From Gymnopus androsaceus JB14 (lineage: Eukaryota; Basidiomycota; Agaricomycetes; Agaricales; Omphalotaceae), in NCBI GenBank assembly GCA_009733575.1, contig ML769688.1:17758-81757 (forward strand): a stretch of DNA of 64,000 nucleotides, read 5' to 3'. Position 1 is the first letter of the stretch; each line of letters starts with the position of its first letter. A program made the position numbers and the translations under genes. Below the pieces are notes generated by a model that saw only the letters and a list, made by a program, of their open reading frames with translations, was not told where the DNA came from and did not search any database. Below are positions 10,639-21,378 of the stretch, piece after piece.

Positions 10639-10872
10639 GTTGAAGAAGAAAAGTATGAAAGGATACAAGAGAAGATGGCGGTCAGAATCAGAAAGACAAG
10701 AATCAATCGCTCCTTTGACGCTAGAAGCCGATGTTAGTCAGCAAGCGCTTGACAGTCAAGATCGCCGGTTTGTCGGCGCGGCAGCTCCACATGCTCACCC
10801 GTGTTTCTTCTTATTAAATACAACCATGTCCACCGTGACGGATATCCCATATCGTACACAGAAAGATCCTAT

Positions 10873-12292
10873 ATGACAGACGTCCCATCTAGCGAGTACT
10901 TCGTGACGGATATCCCATCCTTCGTATACAACAAGGAAAAGGATCCTTATTATGACCCAGACGTCCTGCCTATCGAGTACTTCCAACACTACCCAGCGTC
11001 TTCTGTGGACTCAGACGAATCAATCCTAAGCTTCTTCGAGCGACGCGGTCTAGCAGTGCCTCTTGATACAAAAGAATGGGGAATGACAGTACTGATCACG
11101 ACTGAGGACGTGTCAGTTGTTCCGTTCCAGATGCAGGAAAGGTTCAAGATAGTAGGCTGGTCAATGAAATTGTTCGAAGCCTTGGGCTTGCGCTACGGAG
11201 GTATCTGCCTTGTGAAAACAGGTATATGTATCTGCACAATTCCTTGACACACTTCCTCATGAGAGGGTTATTTAGATGATGTCCGCGCCTTTCACGCCTC
11301 TTATCGGAATGCACAGGAGCAGGTCAAGAAAATTGCACAGGAGGAGGATGAACGTGTTCGGAAGACATGGGCAAAGCACAATCTGCTTCCTTACCTTGAT
11401 ATCGCATTTGACTTGATTGAGTGCAAGGACCTTTTGCATCCTACGTCGGAAGACCTCTCCCGCAACCGTGTCATGAAATGGACAGCCTCGGCCGATGAAT
11501 TGCCCAAATGTGTACAGACCAAGAAAGATCAAATGGAGGCGAAAAGACAGTGGCCGAATATGCGGCAACGGGTGTGTTGCTAAACAGAGTGGTCGTGCAC
11601 AATAACTAACTTCCCAATATTTGTAGTTGACCATCTCCGCTGAGGTCTCTTTCGAAACTCGCGGACTCTCTATGTATGAGTTTTTCGAGAGGGAGCAAAG
11701 TACAGATCAAAGTAGTGAAGACCCCTCTTCAACTCAGTCCACTGATATCCCTATGTTGGAAACCTCCCCCAATGTCTTTATGTTGGAGGCTACATGTATA
11801 AGCACCATTTGCAATTTTCAGTGAAAGGCTCATGAAGCCTTCCTACTTGCAGGAACATGCTAGAGACTGGACCTTCTTGCCTTTGCTCAACCTTGTCCAA
11901 AAATCTGACCACTTCCCTGCAGACACAACCATAAAGCTACCCAGGTAATTTTCTGTCTTGACAACACAAGAAATTGACAAACTGACCCGAGTTTTTGTAG
12001 TGCTGAAACACCTTTACCCCATCACATGGGTTTCTTGTGCTTTCGAAAGGGTAAAGAAGGGTCAAAAGCAGAGCTTCACCTAACCCATTATAAGCCTGAC
12101 GTTGTCATGGTCGATGATTACTTCATCATCCTCATGGGAGAGATATATTCCAGAACCAAAGAATCCGCAAGAGGGGACTTGCAACGGCTCCTGTTGCGCG
12201 CAGCATTCTATATCCATTTCATGAAGCTTGCACTCAAACAACAACAATATGTCCTCCCGGTCTTCTTTGTGAATTCAGAATGGCAAGGGTAG
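10873..12292 (+). CDS. uncharacterised Agaricomycete protein
   Basis: Not recognised. ATG 10873 opens exon 1 (to 11221), followed by 11276-11571, then 11627 to about 11773 or later, 11853-11944 and 12001 onward to a stop at 12292. The end of exon 3 is unclear: a GT at 11774 keeps the frame, whereas the better-looking GT at 11797 does not. The protein is acidic, has a Tyr-rich start, a SILSFFERRG segment, and later HMGFLCFRKG, KPDVVMVDDYFIILMGEIYSR and LPVFFVNSEW. More coding-like sequence (YYTLECPVAARGLDDESAFDFD) lies at about 12376-12530 and may be a last exon. The spacing of acidic and lysine residues around the KPDVVMVD part recalls restriction-type nuclease folds, but I cannot support that. 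Confidence 0.5.
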
Positions 12293-12669
12293 TGCATGTT
12301 AGTGTTTGAGCACACAGATAAAAATGTATGCCTGATATATATCACTCTCGATCACAAAAAACTGACATTCTGGTTAGATTTACTACTACACATTGGAATG
12401 CCCTGTTGCAGCGCGGGGGCTGGATGACGAGTCTGCCTTTGACTTTGACAATCGCCATGCCCGAGCTCACTTCCATCTCCGACTTCTAAATGCATGCGAC
12501 CCGTGCAGCGTGCTACTATACTCAGACTTCGGAGCAGCAGCTTGTCCTTCGTAAAATCTGGAAGAATCTAAACAAGATGTTGCATGAAACCGAATATGAA
12601 AGCCTTCTCCCGGCTAAGAGAAAGGCAGAGGAGTCACTTGAACTGCACGCCGAGAGTGACAAGCTGTAG

Positions 12670-13565
12670 GTTCTTAGTATGTATAAATTCATGTACTTCT
12701 TGTTTAATCAATGACACCAGGCTTAGGTGTTCCAAATAAGGCCGTGGATTGTCCAAATAAGGTAATGGTACAAGAAAAAATTTCACATAAGGAGCCCTGA
12801 AGGTCCAGCAATAAAAGCTGTAAGCCTCCGCTATCCACCTCAGTGTACGCTATGCTGCCGCTAGGCCGCCGCGTGGATGAAGCTTGTCATTTTGACATTG
12901 CTCCAACATTGCTCTGAAAAGGCTGCTGAAATGGATTGCTTTGACCGGTTCATGAAAGATTTATTTTTGGGTTGCCTCTCAGCCCGGATTGTTTCGGCTT
13001 CTGGATAGGTGTCCGACGAAGCATCCCACTTCAGATTAGTCGAAAGATCTTATTTCGCTTACTCAATGAAGTAAGATTTTTCTACTATACTCTCAACCAT
13101 CACATTTTGCATAATTCCTGAAACCACTTATTTCGCATTACACTTCAGTCTAGCTGAAGCATAATGATTGGCCGTGTGGTACTCGGCTTGGATCTGAAAA
13201 GGTACTTTTATTCAGTATCGCTGATACCGACCCTGCTGACCATAATCGGATAGCCATTTATCCAGACCCAACCCTATTGCTAAAAAGAGAATGATATACA
13301 ACATTATAGATACACAACATCCTACCCCAAATAATTAAAACCTTGGAGTCCATCTGTCCAGCAGCAGTCCGTTTTCAAGCGGAATCATGGAAGCAGCAGC
13401 AGAAAGCGTCTCTGAGCAGACACCCTACGCTTCTAAACGAGGACCGAAAAGACTCGGATACTGAACCAGCTTTGGAAGAAGTTGTGTGCCCCAAACCGCG
13501 TCTATGGGGATTTTTGGGGGGCACAACATACATATTTAGCACCCCTCTCTCATTATCTCACAGAA
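12670..13565. other. intergenic, nothing supported
   Basis: AT-richer sequence without a convincing reading frame, RNA or repeat. Plus-strand frames at 13343-13621 are short and lack composition typical of the neighbouring genes. Confidence 0.4.
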
Positions 13566-14535
13566 ATGTCCAATACGGCTCTTTGCACCACCTTTTCAAT
13601 ATGCGACATTCCCCAATCTGAATTTAGCAAAGGGCACTTGCGGAGTCTTTACGTCCCAGAAAATGCGGAGATTTCTAGAATAAAGTCACTGGTGGCTGAG
13701 GCTGACCGTGAATTCGGCGAGGAAATTCAGAGGGTAGAGGCTATCCTGGAAGAGCTGAAAAAGCAGCGCCGAGATTTCCAACGTTACCGCCACGAGATGC
13801 GTACTTTGCTCTCTCCGGTACGTAAACTCACTGCAGAGGTGTTGCCAAATGTCTTCGACATTACCTGCCACTCCTACTCACAGAAAAACGTCGAAGCTTC
13901 TTGTATCGAGCGATCATCCACTTTATCTTGGTGCAGACGGTCTTAAGGGGCGTTTAGTTTGTTCTGATTTTATTCTTGATTCGGGGACACAGTCACAGTA
14001 TCTTTCCTTCAACTTTGAATCGCTCTCCGAGGCTCCTGCCGACCAGTTAATTTGCATGATGGATGGATCGTTCTTCGTCAAGACCAAAGTCAAGACCAAG
14101 GCTTCGACAAATAAACGCCTTTCACGCGCTTTTCCCATTGGTGAATGTTGATGCTATTGGGGAACTACTGAGGAAGAGAACAGAGATGGACGCAGAGGAG
14201 GATGGATGGGAACGGAGATGTGGACGTGCTTCGGTGTCTGTGTCGGGTCGGACGAACCCTTATACTATTATGAAGCCATCTTTACCTTCGCTCAACGAGA
14301 AGATGCTTCTCAAACTAGGACTTACTCCCCCTACGATGACGACGATGCTATGTATCTCGCTATCCCGAATCTCGGAATCCTTTCTATACATTCCATTGCA
14401 TGGTTCTTCGCACCCAGCCAAATTCGCATCCTCATCCTAATCGCAATGGCGGTGGACAAGATGGAGAAAAATTCCGTCTCTCGAGAAGATTTCATTCATG
14501 CTTTGCACGCTGAAGTCCGAGTCATTGGTAACTAG
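13566..14535 (+). pseudogene. F-box-like gene with coiled coil, broken
   Basis: ATG 13566 starts a frame with a heptad-like coiled coil (about residues 35-75, rich in E/K/R) followed by LLSPVRKLTAEVLPNVFDITC. This is the usual N-terminus of large Agaricomycete F-box-like families (RRLPPEVLxEIF pattern). The frame stops at 13946. The following sequence continues in other frames (13849-14151 with VCSDFILDSG, then 14206-14535 with an acidic YDDDD stretch), with no clean introns joining them. I read it as a frame-broken or mis-assembled member of the family. A related piece lies inverted at 4.46-4.64 kb. F-box proteins recruit substrates to SCF ubiquitin ligases. Confidence 0.5.
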
Positions 14536-14539
14536 GAAG

Positions 14540-15146
14540 GGAGGTGGAAGGTACTCAACTATAGCCAGAGCGAAAGTTTCGGCGGAAGCTTCAACTATAA
14601 TGTAGGCGGAATGGGAGCTGGGGGATGTGGACCAAATACCAATACCAAAGAGTCAGAAATCTGGGAAAAGATATGTTCATTGGATTTTTCGAATACAAGG
14701 TGACTTCGGAAGGGTATCTTGTATAAGCCTGGTTTGATGACAACCAAGACCAAAATGGAGACGGAGACAGAGACACAGACAAGGGAGCAGGTAGATGATG
14801 AAGACGTTGTGAACGGCTCTGACTCTGGGAGGAGAGTCAGTGACGGATAGGCTAGGGGTTGTTTTTCCAGCATGCTGTCATATTGGGTGAGAACGAATTC
14901 TATGCTTCGAATTCGAGTGATGGGGATAGGAATGGGAGGATGAGTAGTGCTGCTGGTAGGAAGGATGGGATGTGGATTTGGATGATACATGTATAACGGA
15001 CTCCAAGTACTCGAATGGGAAGCGCAAGGCTGGCGTCCAACCGCGATACCGGAGAGTGGAGAGAGGAGAAAGCGAACCAGGTAGTTTTGATTTTTGGAAC
15101 ATTCCTTTCGATTTGGATTTCGTACACGTTTGTTTCATTTAAATTA
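14540..15146. other. intergenic between F-box remnant and right arm
   Basis: Repetitive purine-rich sequence (agacggagacagagacacag near 14760) and several shadow frames, none convincing. No gene is supported. Confidence 0.4.
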
Positions 15147-18085
15147 GTAAAATCCATTATTCAGTGTTCACCAACATAGTTTGCTTATTACTCACTCCAT
15201 CTATTATCATGGTGGGTTCTAACACTCAAACTATCGATTCAGTGTCATCTTGCAGGAGCCTGAGTTTCAGAAGAAATTTCACGCTTGTGCGCGCTGTCAT
15301 ACTAATTTCGAAATTCATAACATCATGCTTCCAAGAACCTGTAATACTATACAACGGAAATCATATCCCGTACTCTTTATCAACTTTTTCTGATGTTTAA
15401 AATGCAAAATTTCGAGGAGGTGGAGAGCCAAGAATCAACTCTTCCAAAAAACGGACTATAAAAATGGAGTTTAAGGTCTATGAGACTACAAAAAATGACA
15501 GGAACAAAATTATTACTTACAAATTCCTAGAAAGCAATGTACGAAGCTCCTGCACCATACAGAGTTGTATCAGCCCAGCCATCAAGATGCCACGTCATGC
15601 CGGTCGGAGTAATATTACTCGCGCTTGCCCTGATGCGCAAGTTTGTAGATTTATCGACGTCGAGACAGTTCAACCCCATGAACACGGTTGGAGGAGTGGA
15701 GAAATTGGACATCATTAAATTCAATGCGGTTGGAATTCGCTAGACGAGGCGCGCTCGCAGACCTGATATCATTTGTGCTGTACGATTCCACTCGCAATGT
15801 TCTTCTTGTTGGACGGGTATGCGAACCATGTAACACCCCCAACTATCCAAGCAGTGTCCGCCCAAGTATCGATGTGGACGGTGAACGCGTCCGCCTTAAC
15901 ATCGGTGACATAAGTCTTAATACGGGTGACTTTCTGCAGTCGAGCGTCGAACGATGTCAAGAAGACTACCACCTTGGGTGGCGAGTCATAGGGGTGCTGG
16001 AACTGAATCCGGCGAGATGTCTCAGCCTGCTGCGTTTCCCACCCATGATCCTCCCTTGTGGCAAACTGGCCAGACTGCAACTCCTTGCTGGCGGCAGGAA
16101 TCTGAAGCCAAGCAGCTCCCGCCGCATAATTTACCGTATCTCCTCGGGATCGGAGGATTGAGAGTCATATCGGCGTTGGTCACGCCCTCGACAACCGCGT
16201 TGATGCGCTTGTTGTTCCTCGATCCCTGGTCGAGCCAGTTTATACCGAGTAGGAATCGTCGGCGGTGACTGACGGAGGGTTGGCAAACTGGATAGGTTGT
16301 CCTGTCCTCGGTGGCTGGTTGGTCCGAAGAACGAATGGACACGCTATTGAAAACGCCTGCTTCCAGAACAGCAGACTCGTCATTGAATGGATACATCGTT
16401 CCAATGAACGCGATATCAACTGACGAGAGTTTATCGTTCGAAGGAGCGGAGAAACCATTGAGGGTGAACTCCTTAGGAATCGGGTACTCCATGATGGATT
16501 GTGCGTCGAACAGAGAAGATGTAACCTGACTAGAGTCGTAACGATTGAAGACCTGCGAATCGACCTGGGGCGCACTCCATCCCTGAGTGCGTCTGTAGAT
16601 GGCATAGACGAGAGGTTTATTCCACTGAATGTTTGCATTTGGCTGTTGGTGTTCATGGATACAACCAATTGCGTGGCCGAATTCATGCACGATAGTACGA
16701 GAAAACTCCTCGTCAGGTGTCTGATTATCGAACCAGCCAAAGTTCATCGTGGCCTCATTCTTGTTGATGTTAAGATTGTCTGTGCCAACGTAGGACCAAG
16801 AGCCTATTCCCATGGTGAAACCAACGCGAATCTCGGTATCACCCGAGTCGACGAACTGGAACTGAATGTTCGCGTGCTTCGACCAGACAACAGCGTACTG
16901 CTTGACCTTCTGCTGCAAATACTCATTTCCTCCAAGGAAACGAATACGAAGGGTACGACCTGGTGCCCACATCTTGCGAACATATAGCCCAATAGCAGAA
17001 GGTTCGGCTACGGCCAAGGAAGCAATCCCACCTGCAGGGGAGACAGGGATATCTGTAGAGAGCGCTGCATTCGTCGGGTTCTCCTCTAATGCCTTCCGAA
17101 CGGCATCCTCAGACTCATTGCTAGGGAGAAAGAGCTCTCCGCAAAAATGGATGGATGGTTCGTCCATTGAGATACTGCCTGGGATACTGCAGGGATGCGG
17201 ACGATGAATCAGGCGGGGTGTACCACATCATGACGAATTAAATACCTTGAAGAACTGTGGTAGACCAAGAGAAATCTGACTGAGATGTTAAATTAAATAT
17301 TTTGACAGAGAGTCAAGTTAGACCACATACTTTACGAGTTGCGCCGAGGTATAAGAGTAGTTGACTGGGGATTGTCACCTTGAATCAAGCGGTTTATAAA
17401 CAGTCCTCCGGGCCTCATCTCCTGCTACTCCACCTAGACTACTACTTACTTTGGAAAAAGGGGGCCACTTCGGAAGTTTGCTGAGGTGACAGCAGCAACC
17501 CAATCTCCTTTGAACCCGACTCAGGAGATAAAAGTTGCCACTAGAAAGGAGTATCAATTAAGTATTAATACATACCCATTCTGTATTTTCTAGGTCTTTC
17601 TGCTCGCCTTTCTTTACAGGCTTCTGGAAGCTGCATATATTTACTAGCTACCTACTACATATCAATGCTACGCAAAGTCGGAAACAGAGTGGCTCTGCAG
17701 GATGCAGAGGATCAAAAAGTATGGTCGTAGTGCGCTTCAGTCCCAGACTTGGAGCAATCTTAGGGATGTTCTTGTTCTCGAAATATATAATACTTACTTC
17801 CACCCTACGTTCTTTGATTGGCTCTGCAGAATGCAGAATCAAAAAAGTATGGTCGTAGTGCGCTTGAGCCTGAGCCTTGCCCGGTTAAATTCCCAGACTT
17901 GAAGCAAGCTTAAGGATGTTGATGTTCTTGTTCTTGTTCTCGAGGCTATGATACAAGATGGAGTCATGAGGTGCAACTGCTGCTTGTTGCTCGATTAGAT
18001 AAGTATTGTATCAGCAAATAAGTATATGATACTTACTACGTTCTTCTTGGCCATTCATTTCGCTGTAAGTATCAATGAAATGGCT
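15147..18085 (-). repeat. right arm of large inverted duplication
   Basis: Reverse complement of about 268-3355. It includes the 3' flank (15150-15530), the broken protease-lectin copy and the upstream sequence with the degenerated TATA. The spacer between arms is about 11.8 kb. Beyond the outer edge at about 18085 the two flanks are unrelated; on this side a MITE fragment follows almost at once. Confidence 0.9.
15527..17232 (-). pseudogene. frame-broken second copy of the metzincin/H-type lectin gene
   Basis: Same gene as at 1263-2960, inverted. A one-base insertion in the early coding region (CCC near 17178) breaks the frame about 17 codons in, though an internal ATG at 17167 could restart it. 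The zinc motif and Met-turn region is still open (17167 down to about 16300). Near 16300-16260 the frame changes and returns, and it is lost at about 16140. The second lectin repeat is readable at 16080-15769 and the third at 15724-15527, in different frames, with another change near 15715. At most a truncated protease domain with one damaged lectin repeat could be made. The open protease part suggests either recent decay or base errors. Confidence 0.85.
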
Positions 18086-18114
18086 GACAGTTAAATATGT
18101 ATGTATGTCCAGTG

Positions 18115-18440
18115 TATGTACTTTGAGCGGTCGACACGGTCGTGACACGGTACCCAAGACGTTGTAGCCAAGTATCACTTTTCTTAACTTTAATTGGACC
18201 TTACCCGGCTGAAAAGTGGCCAGAAGAATAAATGATACGCACTCCGAGTCACTGCTTTTATTTGTAGGGAGACAATGTATGCCGAGTGCTGCCGAGAGGT
18301 ATTTGATCCCACAGCCAGCTCAAATCTTGTGTACTTTTGAGCTATCCTTGAGCTGAACTAGGTTGAATCAGTGCATATACTTATATACAGGTACAAAACG
18401 ACCTGTAAAAATGCATTTTACTTACATCTACTATGTTCAA
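18115..18440 (-). mobile_element. truncated copy of hAT-type MITE
   Basis: Reverse complement of about 56070-56375, the inside and one subterminal part of the complete MITE at 55909-56489. Shared landmarks are gtcgacacggtcgtgacacgg, the ggccagaagaataaa stretch and acaaaacgacctgtaaaaatgc. Neither terminal inverted repeat is present, so this copy is dead. Confidence 0.8.
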
Positions 18441-18534
18441 GTCACAAGTTTTCGAAAAATTTGTTTTCCACAGAGCTGATTAGACGTCACAACTTATATT
18501 GAGTCTGACTACGGGAGACAAAGGTTTTGGGCTT

Positions 18535-19174
18535 TACAGCTGTTTTGAAAAACGGAGGCCAGCCCAGAAAAATTCGAGTTGATTGCCGAGCCCTCGGCAT
18601 CAAGTAAGCGCTAACTAGTAAGCTGTGGCGAACTGTGGCTCAACCCTCAAAGACTGTCAAAGTCCTGTTAGAAGTGCAATCTACTACATACTAGGGGATA
18701 GTAATATACTTTGAGGCTCCACTGAAAGAGATATAAGGAAGGCCAACTATTCCATAACCATGCAGCCTTGTGAGTCATCCTTGAAAAAATGGTGCTGCTG
18801 CTCTTATTAGATGTCGGACCAAATGCATCCACCTACCAATCGATAACTCGTTGTCGCGGGGATGCAGTATGCTCTTCACAAATCCTTGCTTCCAGCTCAT
18901 CTCCAGCCTCTAATTCTGCCACAGTACCAAGCCCATCCAGCTCCTGCTGCACCTCAAGCACCTACCGGTAAGCAAGAAGTCATTTCTTGGGTGATATACA
19001 CTTAGCGATAGTTGTTGCCTATGACAGAGAAATGAAGGGGAATAGCTGATTGACCGTTGTGTAACGAAGAGGAGCTGACATGGGAGAGCGCTAATGCTGA
19101 AGCGCTCATGTGCCGGCCTCGGCGATCAACTCAAGTTTCTCCCGGGCTGGCCTCCGTTTTTCGAAACAGCTGTA
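18535..19174. mobile_element. 640-bp non-coding element with about 75-bp terminal inverted repeats
   Basis: The left end starts TACAGCTGTTTTGAAAAACG and the right end closes with its reverse complement (one mismatch: cgtttttcgaaacagctgta). The match continues inward for about 75 bp through ggaggccagccc and on to an AGCGCT near each inner end. The ends carry TA on both outer sides, which would fit a TA target duplication of a Tc1/mariner-like element, but a longer target duplication is not visible. The inside has no transposase, only a short frame of 60 residues. It is a MITE or foldback element. Confidence 0.75.
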
Positions 19175-19522
19175 AATGACGCTATAATAAAACAAGGATT
19201 TTGCTGAAATCTGACCCAAAATGACGCTATTTTGGGCAAGGTTCTGCAGGAGCTTCAAGTTCCGCGGGCCTACTGGGGCGATGGGCTATTGAATGGTCCC
19301 ACGTTCATGCTGCCATTCACCCAGGATCGGTCCCCTAAACTGGCTTCACTTTCCCTTCATCTTTCGGTCCGTTGGAAAGATGGACAAATTCGAGAATGCT
19401 TGGTTTGCTTCCCTTGTGCCCTAACGTCGGTTCTTTCACTATAATTCCATTCAGATGGATGGCAAGATTCTTCCGTCACACATCTCCTGACACGCTAAAG
19501 TGATCAATCACTATCAATCAAG
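19175..19522. other. sequence between two inverted-repeat elements
   Basis: Holds a 70-residue open frame (19232-19444, plus) with no recognised motif. It looks like a gene fragment rather than a gene. Nothing else is supported. Confidence 0.35.
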
Positions 19523-20664
19523 CCCAGTGAAAAGCCAGGGGTCCCAGGTCGAGCCGGATCGAGCGAAATCATTCACACGTCGAGCCAGATTGAGCGAGAT
19601 CAGCTGCATCATTTCTTTTTACTTTCTCAATGTTTTCAAATCGATCTCGAGCAATAATCGACAGTTTTTTGTCTTGTGTCAAGCCGTGTCGAGCCAACTC
19701 GAGCTAAACTACTAGCTACAAGTGCTTAGTGATAACTTATTTATTGAGCAGCTCGAAAACTTTGGGGCCCCAAAATTTTGACAAGTTATTATAAACTCAG
19801 CCTGAGCCACTTCGTTTCCACGTCACCATCTCTTTCCTCCTCTCCATCATGTCGTTCCTCCCCATTATCCTAATTGAAGATCTCAACCACTGTTGCAGGC
19901 ACCTATGTAGAAGATGCAGAAATGGCCAAACCAGTACGTGAACATATTGTGCTGCCATCTTCGATAACTACTGATCTACTCAACCGCAACTATAGGGCTA
20001 TAATTCGTCACAATTCTCGTACATCTTCGCATCTTCACTCTCATTTCTTTGCTCATATTTCGCTTCACAGAACATTATTCACTGGACATTCATCCACAAT
20101 GCACGTCATTTTTGTTAGTTATCATTTGTTGTTCATGCATCTCGGTTGCTCACACATTTCTTCTGTGTTATTCCTAGTTTACTCAGCATGCTACTTGTCT
20201 CCTCAAATGAATTCAGTGAGCTGTTTGTTGCCCACTCCGCATATTCAGAAGCGCTAACATTATCGATGATAATCAGGTATCTCTGACTATATTATCCATT
20301 TTTCAATGTTGTTACCTGTATGTCTGATTCGCTGTCGCTGCTCTGTTCGCTATCATTTGTTGTCTGTAGAAGCATCGCTAGCATTGTATTCCAATTGATA
20401 TCGAGCAATATCGAGCAACCATTTCTATGAGAACGAGCGAGAATGAGCCAAAATGTAGTACTATATTTGCTACTAGTAGTATAAAACGCAACCTGGTATT
20501 GAGCCAAACTGTCGCTGGCGTTTTCGCTCAAACTGGCTCCATTCTGTCTAAAAAGAGTCCGGATTTTCGAGCCAGGTCGAGCAAAACCGAGCAGAAACGA
20601 GAAAACTGATAGAGCCCGTTTCGCTCGATCCGGCTCGACCTGGGACCCCTGGCTTTTCACTGGG
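19523..20664. mobile_element. 1.14-kb non-autonomous element with 46-bp terminal repeats and 7-bp target duplication
   Basis: The left terminus CCCAGTGAAAAGCCAGGGGT continues about 46 bp and is mirrored at the right end by accccTGGCTTTTCACTGGG. Flanks are the direct repeat AATCAAG at 19516-19522 and 20665-20671. Inside each end are many copies of a TCGAGC/GAGC(C/A) motif, resembling the subterminal repeats that transposases of hAT type bind. No transposase is encoded. The middle contains a short gene-like stretch (about 19850-19935) that might be captured host sequence. A 7-bp duplication is one short of the hAT norm, so the superfamily is uncertain. Confidence 0.82.
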
Positions 20665-21378
20665 AATCAAGATCCAAGCTACTGATATTGCATTGATGGC
20701 GTCTAGTTACATTAGAACGGGCAAGTTCACCATTGAATGTCGACAATCCCCCAATTTACTGATGTCTGAAACAAACCGAAAGTTGGAATTCTCATGACCT
20801 GTCGAAGTTGCTGTTCTCTCGCTTCATATTCGCCGCGGTGTAACAGCGAAGGTAACTGGACTGTTGAATTCGCTAGTCGCAAACCGCCTACAGAAATTGA
20901 CTACGCTCTATCGAGTGGTACAATCTCCCGAATAGTGATTTACCCCTAATTGTAACAGATATTTGCGATTGGTACTACTATTTGTTGTGATCCCAAGCCA
21001 GAAAGGCGTCTTCTTCGCATACTATTTAGCCTTTCAAGTTATGTTCTTACATATCATCAATATATTTTTTTAATCTTGAATGTTGCTCCAACATCGTAAG
21101 CCTGAAATTTCTTGACCCCGCGTCTTCCTCCTGCTCTCCTTTCAAGTGCCTCCGTGACCAGAACCGCCTATGAGCACCTAGAACTGTAGTACCAAAGTCG
21201 AGCAAGTCGTTTAGGCGGGGAAAATTATGTCGTTGCCCGCAAACCCAAAATACGAAGTTGTTAGTGATAAGCTGAGCTGGAGGACTCGTATTATCCCTCT
21301 TTATATACAGACTCCGATAGAGATAAAATAAAACTGAATTTATTATAGATTTTCTGCGACCACAAACCAACCGATAGA
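20665..21378. other. intergenic
   Basis: No supported gene. It lies downstream of the ceramide synthase 3' end on the minus strand. A 111-codon minus frame at 21047-21382 lacks recognisable features. Confidence 0.4.

Noticed and set aside
11627..12292. PD-(D/E)XK nuclease domain in the unknown gene at 10.9-12.3 kb
   Set aside because: Only a loose spacing of Asp, Glu and Lys is present; no family motif can be shown by eye.
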